Assembly: GCA_030062745.1 (NCBI GenBank)
Contig: CP099844.1
Coordinates: 3,935,481 to 3,999,480 of the forward strand
DNA from: Capitulum mitella
Lineage: Eukaryota > Arthropoda > Thecostraca > Pollicipedomorpha > Pollicipedidae
Length of the DNA: 64,000 nucleotides
Reading direction: 5' to 3'
Positions 44,785-56,413 of this stretch are shown here, in pieces (the stretch's first letter is position 1; the number at the start of each line of letters is the position of its first letter). The position numbers and the translations under genes are program-made. A model generated the notes under the pieces. That model saw nothing but the letters and a program-made list of their open reading frames with translations, was not told the origin of the DNA and did not search any database.

Positions 44785-45022
44785 AACGTAGCCAAGGGGA
44801 GCCATGGGGACCATGCCCCCCGAGCCAAGTGGTCCTCACTAGATATATGGCGATTTCGCAGTGATCATAAATATGTTGTGAAAGCAAATATGTTTTCCTG
44901 TGCGTTGAATATAACGCAGCATAAAACTGCTGTTTTTCCCTATAAATTTCACCATATGCCAGTGGCATATGACAAAATCTGACATTTGGCCTCCCACCCT
45001 GAGGAAAATCCCGGCTACGTGC
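44785..45022. mobile_element. MITE with ACGTAGCC ends, about 240 bp
   Basis: The left end is ACGTAGCCAAGGGGAG and the right end is GAGGAAAATCCCGGCTACGT, an inverted repeat of ACGTAGCC plus a G/C-rich subterminal part. The end design (AGCCAAGG against AATCCxGGCT) matches the short G-run MITE family, but the interior is unrelated and AT-rich, so it is a sister family. Confidence 0.6.
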
Positions 45023-45195
45023 CTGGCGCCAAAGCCCCTTCCGTTGTGCGTGTTAAACTAACTTAACTGATGTTTTGTTTTAGTTACCCTTGCATGGACA
45101 TTACCAAAGAAATTCGCCGACAGATGACGACTTTTATGAACAACGAAACTTGAAAGCAACGTTACAGCAATGTTAGGCTATTTAACAAAGACTAG

Positions 45196-45655
45196 ATGAC
45201 TTCCTCTTGTAAAACTGACGAGAAAGTTTTACGAGACGTCACAAAAAGACATGTACGCCGTAAAGATTCTGGGACCGGAATACAACTAATAGTTTATTAT
45301 AAAAGGAAAACCAGTGGCGAGCCGTCTAATGAAGAAAAACCTTTTGGACCAGACCAATTACGTAAAAAGCACCAAAGCAGTGTGCCAGTTTAGTTGTCCA
45401 CACGAAGACTGTCGACTTCGTCCGGTACATTACAATGGTGCCACGACGACGAATTTATCTATGTGACTGACGATGCATTAACGAAATTGGGCACCCGCCC
45501 AACACATGCTAGATCATAACGAGCGACTGACTTGACAAGTTTTGACGGACAGCACGACTAAACTTAAAAAATGTCATGGCCGCAGGCGGCTCCTGTTCAC
45601 AAAGGCGCTATTCATACATTCCTTAAGGCCTGACAAACAAGCAGATCAACAATGA
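45196..45655 (+). mobile_element. Penelope-like element, GIY-YIG endonuclease fragment
   Basis: KVLRDVTKRHVRRKDSGTGI and QLIVYYKRKTS, then PDQLRKKHQS, then in a shifted frame FSCPHEDCRLRPVHYNGATT and NLSM.LTMH. In Penelope-like elements the same order is the linker (IYYxxxKTxxLV), the VYxFxC start with a CPHxDC cluster, the YIG-type turn (YNG here) and the SRRLTMHL helix. Later AQHMLDHNERLT-like text in the same frame extends it. The reverse transcriptase part is absent and frames shift, so it is a remnant. It is on the opposite strand from the RT piece at 3.3 kb, so the two are separate insertions. Confidence 0.7.
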
Positions 45656-47236
45656 ATAACACTACCGCTTTGAGGTGCTGGCTAATTTATCAGGTTAATT
45701 AGTATCCTAGTAATGTAGGTGAACAATTGTGAACTCCGTCCCAAAAGTGCGTTCAGTAATAACGATCGTTCCGTGCATGTGTGTTGAAAAAGGAACACTG
45801 TGCTGCACTGTGAAACAGATTATTCTGAAGACAATAAGTGATATTTCTGAAATGTTAATATATGACTAGCTATGTATACCACACTTCAGAACTTACCTAT
45901 CTTTTACCTATTATAAATATTACCTATTACCTATTATAAATATTCTTAGCAACAAAACCTGTGTTAAAGAAAACCTACATATATATATAATCCACAATAG
46001 CAAAATGGATCACAATGATATTTGATGAAATCTGGTTAACGAGTAGGTCTTGCATTAAAGCACATGTCTTACAACAGATGTAAACAAGGGTACTGATTTA
46101 TATTCTTTTGCGGGGGCTATGCCTCCCCCCATTTGGATCTTGGCCCCTTCAGAAGTACTTTTGGACCCCCAATATTTTCTGCTAATATTAACAAAGGGAA
46201 CATAGTTTGCCATGTGGTAAATGATGACCAAAAATAGAAATGAAAATCGCCATCGGTCAAAACAAAGTGGACTTAATCCGTTGAGAAAATCAGATTGGGG
46301 AAAGATTAGGTCGTCAGACCCTCGGCTGGCCCCCACCGCAATCATGTACACAGAACGAGACCCCTGCTTGCAGACTATTTTAGGTCCATGAAATTATTCA
46401 AATTTGGTTGGTGAAGACGTGCGGAGATGACTTCCTTTCCCTGAAAAGTTAAGAACGACAGCTGGCTGGGAAGACTTCTCAAGGCCGCAATTCTTCCGAG
46501 GTTCTGAAAGATCGATGTTGTGAGGCAACATACGCACATATCGCATCCTTTCACTCCGACTAAGCAAGAACCAAAACTCCTCTCTCCACCTATTGAACCT
46601 AAGTCGTCCTCGAAATGTACGTAAATTGTATTGCATAGTTCGACGTCATAGCCTTTCTCTAATCACTGTTAAACTATATCACATATATGAAGCAATGAAA
46701 CCCAGCTTCGAGAGTGTGTACTTTCTCTAAACGTTTTTGACTTCAGACGGCTTCCACATTGACCTTCCAAGTAAATGCAACTCAGAAAACAGAACTACCC
46801 GCCCAAACCGTATTCTCATTAATGGACCACGCCTCGAAATGCTGAATTTCGCAAAGGTACTATGTGAACTTCCTCATCGCCTGCCAGTGCAAACGATTAA
46901 GCTCTCTGCCTCACGAGCAGTGTCGCAGCGTCAGTGAGCTTTGTTGGCTCACAGGCGTGCGCCTCCGTTTTCTCGCTAGAACTCGACTGACGAAACGCTA
47001 CGATAGCTCATCGCAGGCATGGGCATGCTTTTTCGTCTGGCCCTCCAACAGCACTGCCTGAGTTTCTCCGAAGTTTAATATGTGGATTCTAGTCACTTCA
47101 GTCATCATTACTTGGAGGTCATAGGACAACGGCTGTGGGAATGAGGCTTTTATTAATGATCTTCAAATGAATCATTTCGCATCACTGTATGCTGCGATAT
47201 GATGCGGTACGACATATTCCCATTCATAGCTCTTTC
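45656..47236. other. Stretch without a recognisable gene
   Basis: Short TA/ATAA repeats near 45.90-45.95 kb. A GGGGGCTATGCC...CCCCC block at 46.11-46.19 kb may be another G-run repeat. No coding feature is supported. Confidence 0.45.
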
Positions 47237-48046
47237 CCCTATTCCCGGAGGGCTAGACGGTATGGTCGATTCCCGGCAGGGGGGGCGGATTCGGCCCCCC
47301 CCCCGAGATCTCGAGAACTGCTTGTCCGATTTCATCGCAACAAACGGCAATCGATTTGCCGTCACGTGAAGTACATTTTTATAAAAAGGAATCTCGAGAC
47401 CTCGAGACCTTGGGGTCACTTGGAATGATCTCGTGTGCATTTAATATTATCTGTAAACGTTTTCAATCATTTGAATTCACTCTATTTCAAAAATTTCATT
47501 TTATGGCTATTGCGATATAGCGTACGCGCACGGACATTTTAGGTCATAGCTCCGTGACCCGACCTGATATCAGACTGAAACTTGGTACACAAGTAGAGGG
47601 CACCCTTGTACGTGATAAATATTCCGGGTTTGGCATTTGAAAAAATGGCGCTGAAATTATAGCCAAAAGACAAATTTGGACTTTGACCTTGACCTGACCT
47701 TGTGAAATGACCTCAGATAAGCAAAATTATATCTGCACATTGCCCAATTATTTAGCTATACATCCATTTAAAGTTTTAGGTTCTAGCTTTAAAACTCTGT
47801 TTTTGGCAGACATTTTCATTTTACCCTCAACGTGGCCAAAAATGGCATGAGGTGCCTCCCAAAAATGTTACCTGGCTCCGCCCCTGAGCAAAATAAACTT
47901 CTGAAATTTCGTCACAGCACGTAGAAAGAATAGCTAGGAAAAGTCACCACGTTTCGTGAAGCTGCGTTAAAAAGCCTGGAATTGGCAAGCAAAAAACCCG
48001 AGGGGGGTGGATTCCGCCCCCCCCCCCCTGCCGGGAATAGGGTTAA
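47237..48046 (-). mobile_element. piggyBac-type MITE, internally deleted copy B (inverse)
   Basis: On the plus strand it starts CCCTATTCCCGGAGGGC and ends CCGGGAATAGGG followed by TTAA (48,043-48,046). It aligns in reverse with copy A: GGCAATCGATTTGCCGT near the left, GAGGTGCCTCCC and GGCTCCGCCCC near the right. About 430 bp of the interior present in copies A and C is missing, including the DR1 site. The outer left tetramer is TTTC in place of TTAA. Confidence 0.85.
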
Positions 48047-48543
48047 GTCGTGTTTTACTTGACCCAGATAGCACTCGGTGAGTCCAAACTCTTCTCACCC
48101 ATCGATCATTCCTGATTCCACACCCTAAGGATGACGCAGATGGTATAGATCTGGATCCCACCTAGGCGAACTGTTAGTGGCTTATGTCCTGCAAGCCAGC
48201 AAAACCCTATGGAATGTTTTGGGAGAGCTGGGAGCTCGTGGCATCAATGCATCAATGGCCAACAGCATCCGAGTTCCCTTCCAGAGACCAAGAACAACCT
48301 GAGATCGCACTTAAAACTCTGAGGATTTATCTGTTCTGGGCTGTCTGGGCAAAAACCCGCGTCCGTTTCTGACGTCATTGCTGACGTCAGACACGGACGT
48401 TACCGGCCAGCATCGGGCGTCGCCGGTGACGGTGAGCGACCGAATACAGAGACGTTTTTCTGAATGGCTATCTTTCTGGAACAACTGCGACTTCGCGTCT
48501 TTGGTTAAGCTAATGCGAGCCAAGGAAAGCATCTGTCGCATGG
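48047..48543. other. Spacer between MITE and LTR
   Basis: No gene is called. Short frames on both strands lack known domains. Confidence 0.45.
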
Positions 48544-48548
48544 CCCAG

Positions 48549-49218
48549 TGTAGCAGGTGTCCAACTGCCTGTGTGATAGTTGAACTAATGACGGCCTCTC
48601 TCGTGCCACTCTTTTTCGCGAGCCAATCAAAAGAAAGTCTTCTAAATCCAACTTCTGTTCACTTCAGTCATCCACCAAACACCCATACTGGTACCCACAC
48701 TATACGGATATCCTCCCACTATGTCCTGAAAATCACAAGTTTCTCCGTGACGACGATCAGGGCGACATTTATCCTCCCTACAGACGGGAACGATCTGGGC
48801 CAGGAGGTACAAAACTGACGTGATGTCAGCCAATAAGAGACGGAAACGTAATCAGCCGAGGGGCGTAAACCGGTGGTGTGAGGAGTTCTGGACCAATTAG
48901 AGTCTGCGGCACCGTGAGGCGATTCCAAGAAACACCGGATGCCAGTCTGCATTGTTTGTCCGTTGCGCTGACTTTTTCACGGAAAGTATCGAGTCGCGTT
49001 ACTGATGGAAAATGTCATTCAGCGTATACTCCCGTTGAAAGGGGGAAGATCTCATCTCATCTCAGACGGCTTTCTATGAGTACGTCAAATTCGGCCTTGA
49101 ACGGCTGAACAATGGGACCGTCCTACAGATGGAGATATTGATAGGAATTCTTTAGAATTTTAGTTGAAACTACTTTAGAACCGAAGAATTTCTGGGCTAG
49201 GAAAATAGTTTTGTTTAA
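48549..49218 (-). mobile_element. Solo LTR, family copy 3, with target duplication (fossil)
   Basis: CCCAG lies immediately before (48,544-48,548) and after (49,219-49,223) the segment, a perfect 5-bp target duplication. The start TGTAGCAG and the inner landmarks match copies 1 and 4, including the TGACGTGATGTCAGCCAAT region, the second CCAAT and GGGACCGTCCT. No coding part is attached, which fits LTR-LTR recombination. A 5-bp duplication fits Ty3/gypsy, BEL or Ty1/copia classes and does not separate them. The LTRs of the BEL fossil are not alike. Confidence 0.75.
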
Positions 49219-49223
49219 CCCAG

Positions 49224-50198
49224 CCGGGCATGCGAAGTGACGGTGCCAACCGGCCACGAACGTAAAATGCTCGCCAGTGACTATTCCAGATCGCAGGCAA
49301 CAATGCGTGATGCCATCGTCCGAACAACGGCTAGGCCTGTTTGATCGAGCCCGATTAGCCCTTCGGCTGCTTCCACCGAAACGCAGGCTCCTTACGACCC
49401 ATTGCCTTTGCCTGTCTAGCAATGTGAAGACACCATGAAGCCCAGCGAAGAAGTATAAAGTGAGTTTTATGTGCCTTGTAAGGATGGTACAATGCACGAT
49501 TGGTGGAGGCTTCGTGCGAGTGAAGAACTTAAACGGCGAATGCTGGGACTGAACTTTGTATGCTCCCATGTCTCTTTTTTTCTTTTTTGCCACCGCTTCC
49601 GCCGCGGGCATCTTTGAGGTTTACACCAACTTTTCAACGACAAAGCCAGCGACTCTAATTTTTTTGTGCCCAAGCCTGAATGCTATAGATACCTTTTGCC
49701 AAAAACGTTGCTGCCTATCATGGCTTCATCATGGGCCAGGACATATAGAGTCATAAGTTCAATCATAAACACAGTTTTCAAGACTGTTAGGACTCCGGTC
49801 TCGGTCTTTGACTTTTGACATCGTTTCCAAGAATTTCATCACGGATGACACAAAGATCAAGCAACACGTCACGCGAGTAGTACGAGACCTCAAGTGAGGT
49901 CATTGCCGATCAGTGGCTAGCTTTGCACGGTGCCGATTTAACCTGTTTTGTGGCCGAAATCTGGCGCTGGCTATGAAAATGCTGCAGAGTTAAAATTGCA
50001 GCGAAAGAACTCTGTTTTCTTTGTAAAATGTCACTTTCATCGAAGATACGTCTAAAATGATTTATAGCGTCAAAAATAGTTCTTATAGCCTCCTGGACCT
50101 TTTGACCGGGCAAAACGAGCATGATTATGGAAACAAGCAACTTTCTTTTTGCCGGAAGGACGAAAGAAACTGGGGTTTACATACAAAAAATATACATG

Positions 50199-50200
<2 letters not shown>
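49224..50200. other. Stretch without a recognisable gene
   Basis: A 162-codon minus-strand frame (49,123-49,611) overlaps the LTR edge and has no known domain. A GATGAAGCC...AACGTT motif lies at about 49,703-49,733 on the minus strand. Confidence 0.45.

Positions 50201-50250
<50 letters not shown>
50201..50250. repeat. (TA)n microsatellite
   Basis: About 25 TA units. Confidence 0.95.
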
Positions 50251-50254
<4 letters not shown>

Positions 50255-50617
50255 AGTATTTATCTATATGTGATGCCCTAAATCCAGCTTGTTCTTGAAG
50301 TGGTTTGTGACCTTGCAGCCGACCCAAAATTTGGCCCCTCCAGCATCAGCGGATCCCAAACAAACGACCTCAGTGGAAAACGTGTACACCTCATCACGTA
50401 CGTCCTGCACTAACCAAGCTCAAGTTGTTGGCCTGTAAAACAGCCGCATGCATCGAAGGACGCGTATCATGTGCTCCTGCCATTCAATTTTCAGCATCTC
50501 AGCGGTAGTAGCTGTGCGGTAATAAAGGCAGGGTGTTAATCTTGGGCTCCTCGCGCTTCACGTGCAAGCTGCACCACTGTTTCGGCCTGAGCCCATCCTC
50601 CCATCCACCTTTCCAAG

Positions 50618-50679
50618 CCATTACCGCACCAAACCGTGACGTTTTCGTGCCGGAAATTGGCCTGTAAACACAGGGATGT
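50618..50679 (+). repeat. 62-bp dispersed repeat, copy 1
   Basis: CGCACCAAAC, GCC[GG], TGGCC.GTAA and ACACxGGATG occur in the same order at 51,301-51,362, with roughly 75% identity. The full extent of the family is unknown. Confidence 0.5.
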
Positions 50680-51300
50680 GAAAGACGCACACGCGCGCTA
50701 CACGTGACAGTTGCACCTGCCCATCACATGGGGTGCCGTTGAAACTTCAAACTTCAGCTGCCCGGGTCTTTGTTGATGGCACTTGGAAGTCCCGCAGTCC
50801 ATATCAAATTATATGCCTGTACATCGCTGCGTGGATCACACTTGGGTGCTGACCACAAAAGCATACACCCGCAAGTGCGGCCCATGTTGTCACCAAGTCT
50901 TGAGTCAACAGCACCCGCCGTTTGACCCATACCCGCGATTAACTGAATTCTGCAGAGGTCCGGCTCGCGCCACGGGGCACGTGCCACACGCCATGAATCG
51001 TTTCGAAAACGACATCACAATCTATCCGACGAGTCGGTGCACCTGATGGTGCCACTTGTGTCGCGGTCGGCTGGCACGTTCGGGTGATAGATGCTCGGAA
51101 CCTCGCACACACTGATAAACACCTCCATCTCAATTTTCCGAGCGACCCCCAGGCATTAAATCTCATTCCGCTAAAAGCGAGGTAAACACGTTTGTCTTTT
51201 TCGATTTTGAGGGAAGATACTCATTTAGGTATAACGAACTTCCCACAAACGGAGGATCCTAAGTCCAACAAGGTGCACTCTCACATGGATGGCATCTTGC

Positions 51301-51362
51301 CAGTGATCGCACCAAACTGCGCCGTTTGCGTCCCGGGTAATGGCCCGTAAGAAACACGGATG
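51301..51362 (+). repeat. 62-bp dispersed repeat, copy 2
   Basis: Partner of 50,618-50,679. A 12-G run follows it near 51.45 kb, then a GC-rich stretch (51.5-51.66 kb) with several CACGGC/GCCGTG inverted motifs. Confidence 0.5.
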
Positions 51363-52004
51363 CTTCCAGCTATTTTCGTTGCCATAACAAAAAACTCAGA
51401 AAATCTCAAGTCCAACACAGGCGTAAAAAACCGTGAAACCACGGGAGGAGGGGGGGGGGGGCGGCGAAGAGGACAAACAGACATGGAATTCCCCTGCCTC
51501 GCCGGGCCAGCACCATGCCAGCACGGCAGCTGACGTCAACCCAGCCGTGCCGTCCTGCCTATGCCGCCACCGTGTCGTCCGCGGCGGGTTACCACCGTGT
51601 AGGCCGTGGCGGATCACGGCCGCCGAGCCGTGCTGTAACATGAGACCCCGTCGGCCCAGCCGTCAGACATGGATGCAGGAACCCATAGGGCAGATGGGCG
51701 GCCGTTCTACCAACTTACAGAGACCCCACGGGCTTTGGACTTTTTGGTGTTAAGTACGAAGTATCACATGAAATGAATCTGACCGCCAGCTTTGGAAACA
51801 ATCTACGCTGATGGCTGTCAGCCGCTGTGGTCACTTGGACTGATGAACGCAGTCTTTCATATCCGGCTGTGAACTGTTCCTTTCATTGAGAGGCGCGGGT
51901 GTCGTTCTCTATTGGTCTGGAGAGGCCCGAGCCCTACAAGCTTTGTTTTTTCAAAGATCTTAAACCATAAGTATTTGGCATAAAAACTGTCTGGTTTTTA
52001 TGCC

Positions 52005-52005
<1 letters not shown>

Positions 52006-52069
<64 letters not shown>
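52006..52069. repeat. (TA)n microsatellite
   Basis: About 31 TA units; the preceding AAAACTGTCTGGTTTTTATG shows a small local inverted repeat. Confidence 0.95.
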
Positions 52070-52072
<3 letters not shown>

Positions 52073-52724
52073 AAGATTTTGGTAATACCGAACGCATGTT
52101 TCAAATCAGTGGTAGTTTATCCCTGCATAGGCGCAAGTCAGCCAAAACAACTTCCAATGAAAGGCCATCCTTAAATCTATAAGGCGTCATCTCGTTTCGA
52201 TTCTCTGAACGCTCCTTTGCCCGCAATAATTTTGAACTGCACATTTCAGGTGTGGGTAATTTTGGACATCGCTGCGTAAATTTGGACAGCCAACCGAGAT
52301 TACTGCCAGCAGCCTGCCACTCCTGCTCCTGCCGTCGACATGTCGCGTCGAAGGGACTGCTGCCGCCGTCATGCGCTGGTGTTCGGCATGCCGCGTCATA
52401 GCTCCTGCTGTCATTTAATATACCTCATTGACTTCTGCTGCGACAATTCGTTCCGGTAAGTTCTTTTATGAAGTAACTGACCCGATAGCTAATTACGCAC
52501 GAAGTATAAAGCATCAGTTATGTATGAAATACCGAACTCTATTAGCTAATTACACATGGTAGGTACGGCTGTTTCTAGTGGCACTGCAATGTCTAGCTCT
52601 CTGTGTTCATTTAGCTACAGTTATTGCACTGATAATGGCCAAACAATTGGTATGGCCTGCCAGTTCTTTCGTGCTCCCACGCTTTTGCACTACAGAATTA
52701 TAGATGCTGTAGAAGCACGGACGG
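52070..52724. other. Unassigned segment
   Basis: No gene is seen. CTGCTGCC-type short repeats occur near 52.30-52.41 kb, and AGCTAATTAC occurs twice near 52.49 and 52.54 kb. Confidence 0.45.
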
Positions 52725-53735
52725 CGTCATAGGTCCAGGAATATGTGTGGGGGGAAGGGAGGAAGGGCGGAGGTAGCAGGGGGCCTCACAGGTGTCGGGG
52801 GCTTCCTTGACTTTGGGACCTCTCTGATATTTGGGGACCTTCTGTTGCGCTACTGGGATCTCCAACGTCCCGCAGAGGGGAGGGGGATGGACTCTTTTTG
52901 CGCTCAGCCGGCGTCCTGTGGTGTCCGGGTAAACTTCCCGAGAGCATGCAGTGGGTTTCTGCTGGGGTTCAGGGGCCTCCAGTGGCTCTCGGAGGGGCCC
53001 CTGTGGCGTTCGGAGATGCTCTTGAGGCCATCGGGGGCCGTCTGTAGCGCTACGGCGGCCTCTTGTTCCGCTACAAGGTCCTGTAGCGACGCTAGGAGGG
53101 CTGGAGGACCTTGCAGTGTCATGTTGCAGGGACCTCTGGAGTGTTCAGAGGAGCCTTCTGCATACATGCGGCGACCTCCAGCAGGGCTCAGGGGACTTCT
53201 GTAGCGTTCGTTCGAGAGTCCTCTTAAAGCCATTGTGGGGTTTCCCAAACTGCTCTGGGGAGGAGCAGTTGCCCTCTTTGCCCTCCCCCTTGGGTACGTT
53301 ACTGTCCGTGATGAGGAAGGGAACCCCTGTTATGGAGAAAGCTTCCTAAGGTGGCGAGGGACCTCCTTTGGCGATGAAATCGCCCCTTCTGGCGACTAGA
53401 GCCTCTTTATGATGAAAAAGAACCTCCTGTATTGATAGCTCCTGCGGAAGCGAATCGGCCTCCTTTAATAGGAAGAGACCCCCTCTGTCGGTAACTGGAG
53501 GCCTCTTGTGGCGGTGAGAGAGGTTTCTTTGCCGGTGAGGAGTCTCCTGTATTGTTGCAGAGGCCTCCTTGGGGCAAAGAGCGTCCTGTGGACGTGACAT
53601 GGCCTACTGTGGCGATATGGGGTCTCCTGGAAGGGTGAGGGGTTTCCTGTCTTGAGGAGCGGCACCTCTGGAGTCTGGTGCGCAGAGTAGGCCTCCTGGC
53701 GCGATACGTAGTCTTCTGGTAACAAGGTGTGAACA
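52725..53735 (-). mobile_element. Composite minisatellite element copy 4 (inverse orientation)
   Basis: It begins near GGTCCAGGAATATGTGTGGGGGG, the inverse of the CCTGGATCCGCC-type end of copies 1 and 2. It continues into an array of roughly 30-36 bp units such as GGGCCTCCTGTAGCG and GGCCTCCTGTGGCGA. This inverse end plus array matches the design of the plus-strand copies. Array unit sequences differ from those copies, so the assignment is tentative. Confidence 0.4.
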
Positions 53736-53740
53736 TGACA

Positions 53741-54055
53741 TAAACATAAACAAGAGTAAGGACATAACAAGAGTGAGGACATAACAAGAGTGAGGACATA
53801 ACAAGTGTGAGGACATAACAAGAGTGAGGACATAACAAGAGTGACGACATAACAAGAGTGAGAACATAGCAAATGTGAGGACGTAACAAGTGTGAGGACA
53901 TAACAAGAGTGAAGACATAACAAGAATGAGGACATAACAAGAGCGAGGACATAACAAGAGTGAAGACATAGCAAGAGTGAGGACATAACAAGAGTGAGGA
54001 CATAAGAAGTGTGAGGACATAACAAGAGTGAGGACATAAGAAGTGTGAGGACATT
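53741..54055 (-). repeat. 17-bp minisatellite, about 18 units
   Basis: The unit is GACATAACAAGAGTGAG with scattered variants (AGAGT/AGTGT, ACATAA/ACATAG). Seventeen is not a multiple of three and the minus strand has no stop in any frame of the unit, so three overlapping frames of 138-237 codons rich in Cys, Leu and Ser run through it. They are repeat artefacts. Confidence 0.95.
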
Positions 54056-54461
54056 GAAGTTAAAACTACTGTTTTAATACGGAGACTGCCCCGTATTACA
54101 AGAAATGCGGATAGTTCCAACGTGCGACAGACTTGATCAGAGAGATGCAGAGTACGTATTTAAAACCACTTATAAAATGTACGAAACATGTCAACAGAGC
54201 TTAAATAGGCAAGTCAGACCACTGTTACTTGTGGATTATTCAGTGCCATTAGACTGAAAATGGAAAATTTTGAGAATGGAAACAGTGAATCTGAAGAAGA
54301 GAAAACATCTAAGAGATGCATGCAGCTCTCCTTGACGATAGCGCGAGACAAAAGAATAATACACCATTGCTTATTTCCCCCGAAAATATATAACTGAATT
54401 TCAGGATTGCCCACTGCCAAGGACTATGGGTCTCCCAAATTACCTGCCGTCCGATATCAGC

Positions 54462-54519
<58 letters not shown>

Positions 54520-55395
54520 GTGTGTTGGAATATATTTCAGAAAATCATTAAGTTACAAAAAATTGCTCTCGGTCAAAATAAAGTGCGCTAAACCCTCGAC
54601 ACCCCTGCTGACAAGGTATAACATAAGGCATTGTATTGATCGCCTACGCAAGTCATAAAGCGACGTGGATGGCTGTGATAAAAACTTGTTGCACTAGACA
54701 CTATGTTTTATTTTGTACACAGTCGTGTAGTCATCGTAGTGTGAACAGGAATCAGAAGGGTGAGACTGCTACGTAACATGTGTAGTGTTCAATACACCTT
54801 GCATTACTTGCAAAATATTCCTGACATGACTTGACAGTTATGACTTGACTGAACACCAGAAGGTAAATGAGCCGTTGACATATCACTCAGTGAATCGGAC
54901 AACCCGGTTATTTTCAGCATTATTCCAGGCCTCGGATCAACCAAGCCACTGATGTTTTTCTAACCGGTCGTATCACGATTTTGAAGATTAAAGCTTGTGA
55001 ACCGTTAATGGGGCGTTCCCATTCGAATACATACCACCAGGGCTCCTGAATAAGGCGAGCGACGAGCTAAATTTTTGCACGAAATGTGTCACATTTATTC
55101 CACGAAACCGACTCATCCATCCCACCTCGACATCTTATCAATCAATCGTTGTCGGATGGGTCTTTCTTCATAGAAACAGGACTTCACAGTTTGATCATGG
55201 CGGTTGTTTCTTGATCTGGCAGGAATCAGAAAGGATTGTGGAACAAAGGAATGGCATATTACTAAAAAACAGTTATGCACCAGGACGTATGTCAGATCAC
55301 CCGAAAGCAGAAACTAATTACGAAGGCAATCAACGTTATTTTGAAAAATTAACTGCCGTTTACGTATAAATATGTCTTTTCCTTGTCATCAGCAG
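54056..55395. other. Stretch without a recognisable gene, with one TA tract
   Basis: (TA)n of about 26 units lies at 54,464-54,516. No coding sequence or repeat family is recognised in the rest. Confidence 0.5.
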
Positions 55396-55396
55396 C

Positions 55397-55398
<2 letters not shown>

Positions 55399-55491
<93 letters not shown>

Positions 55492-55582
55492 CATATATAT
55501 ATATATGTGTTATATATATACATATATATATATATATGTGTTATATATATATATATAACATATATATATATATGTGTGTGTG
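55399..55582. repeat. Long (TA)n tract with TGTG/ACAT interruptions
   Basis: About 45 uninterrupted TA units, then TA blocks separated by AACATA and TGTGT. The whole tract is self-complementary. Confidence 0.95.
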
Positions 55583-55848
55583 TAAAACACTAAATTTAGC
55601 CCATACATCGCAAGGCTGTACTTCACGCAATACCGATAACTTCTCTTTGCAGACCTGCCCCTGGTTCACACGTCAAGATACGGGTTTGTGTCGACAGGAC
55701 GAACCAATTTCTGAGATGTGTTTTTATGTACTAAGCGTTACCGTGGGTGAAACCAGTATGTGTAAGGCAATCTGAGGGCAGAAAGTACTGGGGGTGGGCT
55801 AGAACCCCCACGGAGGCGAGCTCAGCATTGGGAGGAGGGGCTGAGCAT

Positions 55849-56005
55849 AGGCGCAGCCAAGGGGGCCCGGGGGTCTTTCCCCTTTAGGTCCATACTTTTG
55901 TGAAAACCATTGCATATCGTGTTCCCGGTAGACGATTTTCGTATGATATCAGTTCTCATTGATCTCTGCCTCCCCCCGCCCCTTTAAGAAAATCCTGGCT
56001 GTGTC
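55849..56005 (-). mobile_element. Short G-run MITE, copy 3 (inverse)
   Basis: It begins GGCGCAGCCAAGGGGG and ends AAGAAAATCCTGGCTGTG. The interior, read on the minus strand, contains ATCATACGAAAATCG, ACGATATGCAATGG and GGACCTAAAGGGG, matching the elements at 29.8 and 17.5 kb. Length is about 157 bp against 154 bp at 29.8 kb, so both look complete. Confidence 0.8.
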
Positions 56006-56377
56006 CTTGGGGCTGGTGCCCATCTAACAGCATACAAATCGAGTCCTCGAAATACAACGTCGCAAAGACACTTTCTCCAGTGCTGGGTAATGAAAACGTT
56101 CGAGGCTTACTGTTGGCCCTATTATGCAATATTTGAGGAAGAACAACACTCCATATCCAATAGGCACCAACACTGAGCAGATCAAAAAGTGGATCAAAAA
56201 GTGGGGAGTAGCCCCCACATTTCCGCAGGCTATTTAAATATAAGAACGTGTCTCTGAAAGTGAGAAAGAATAGTATCTCAAATTAGGAATTCAATCTGAA
56301 ACGTTGTTTCGAAATAAAGGTATATGCCCGTGATAAACCTGCTACGCTTGACATGCTCGGACTTAACATTTACAATG

Positions 56378-56413
<36 letters not shown>

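Noticed and set aside
49123-49611. 162-codon minus-strand frame
   Set aside because: It runs across the edge of a solo LTR into flanking sequence, so it is unlikely to be a gene.
53407-54120. Minus-strand open frames of 138-237 codons rich in Cys and Leu
   Set aside because: They are produced by the 17-bp array and are nearly the same peptide in all three frames.
55383-55775. 130-codon frame of alternating Ile and Tyr
   Set aside because: It is a translation of the (TA)n tract.
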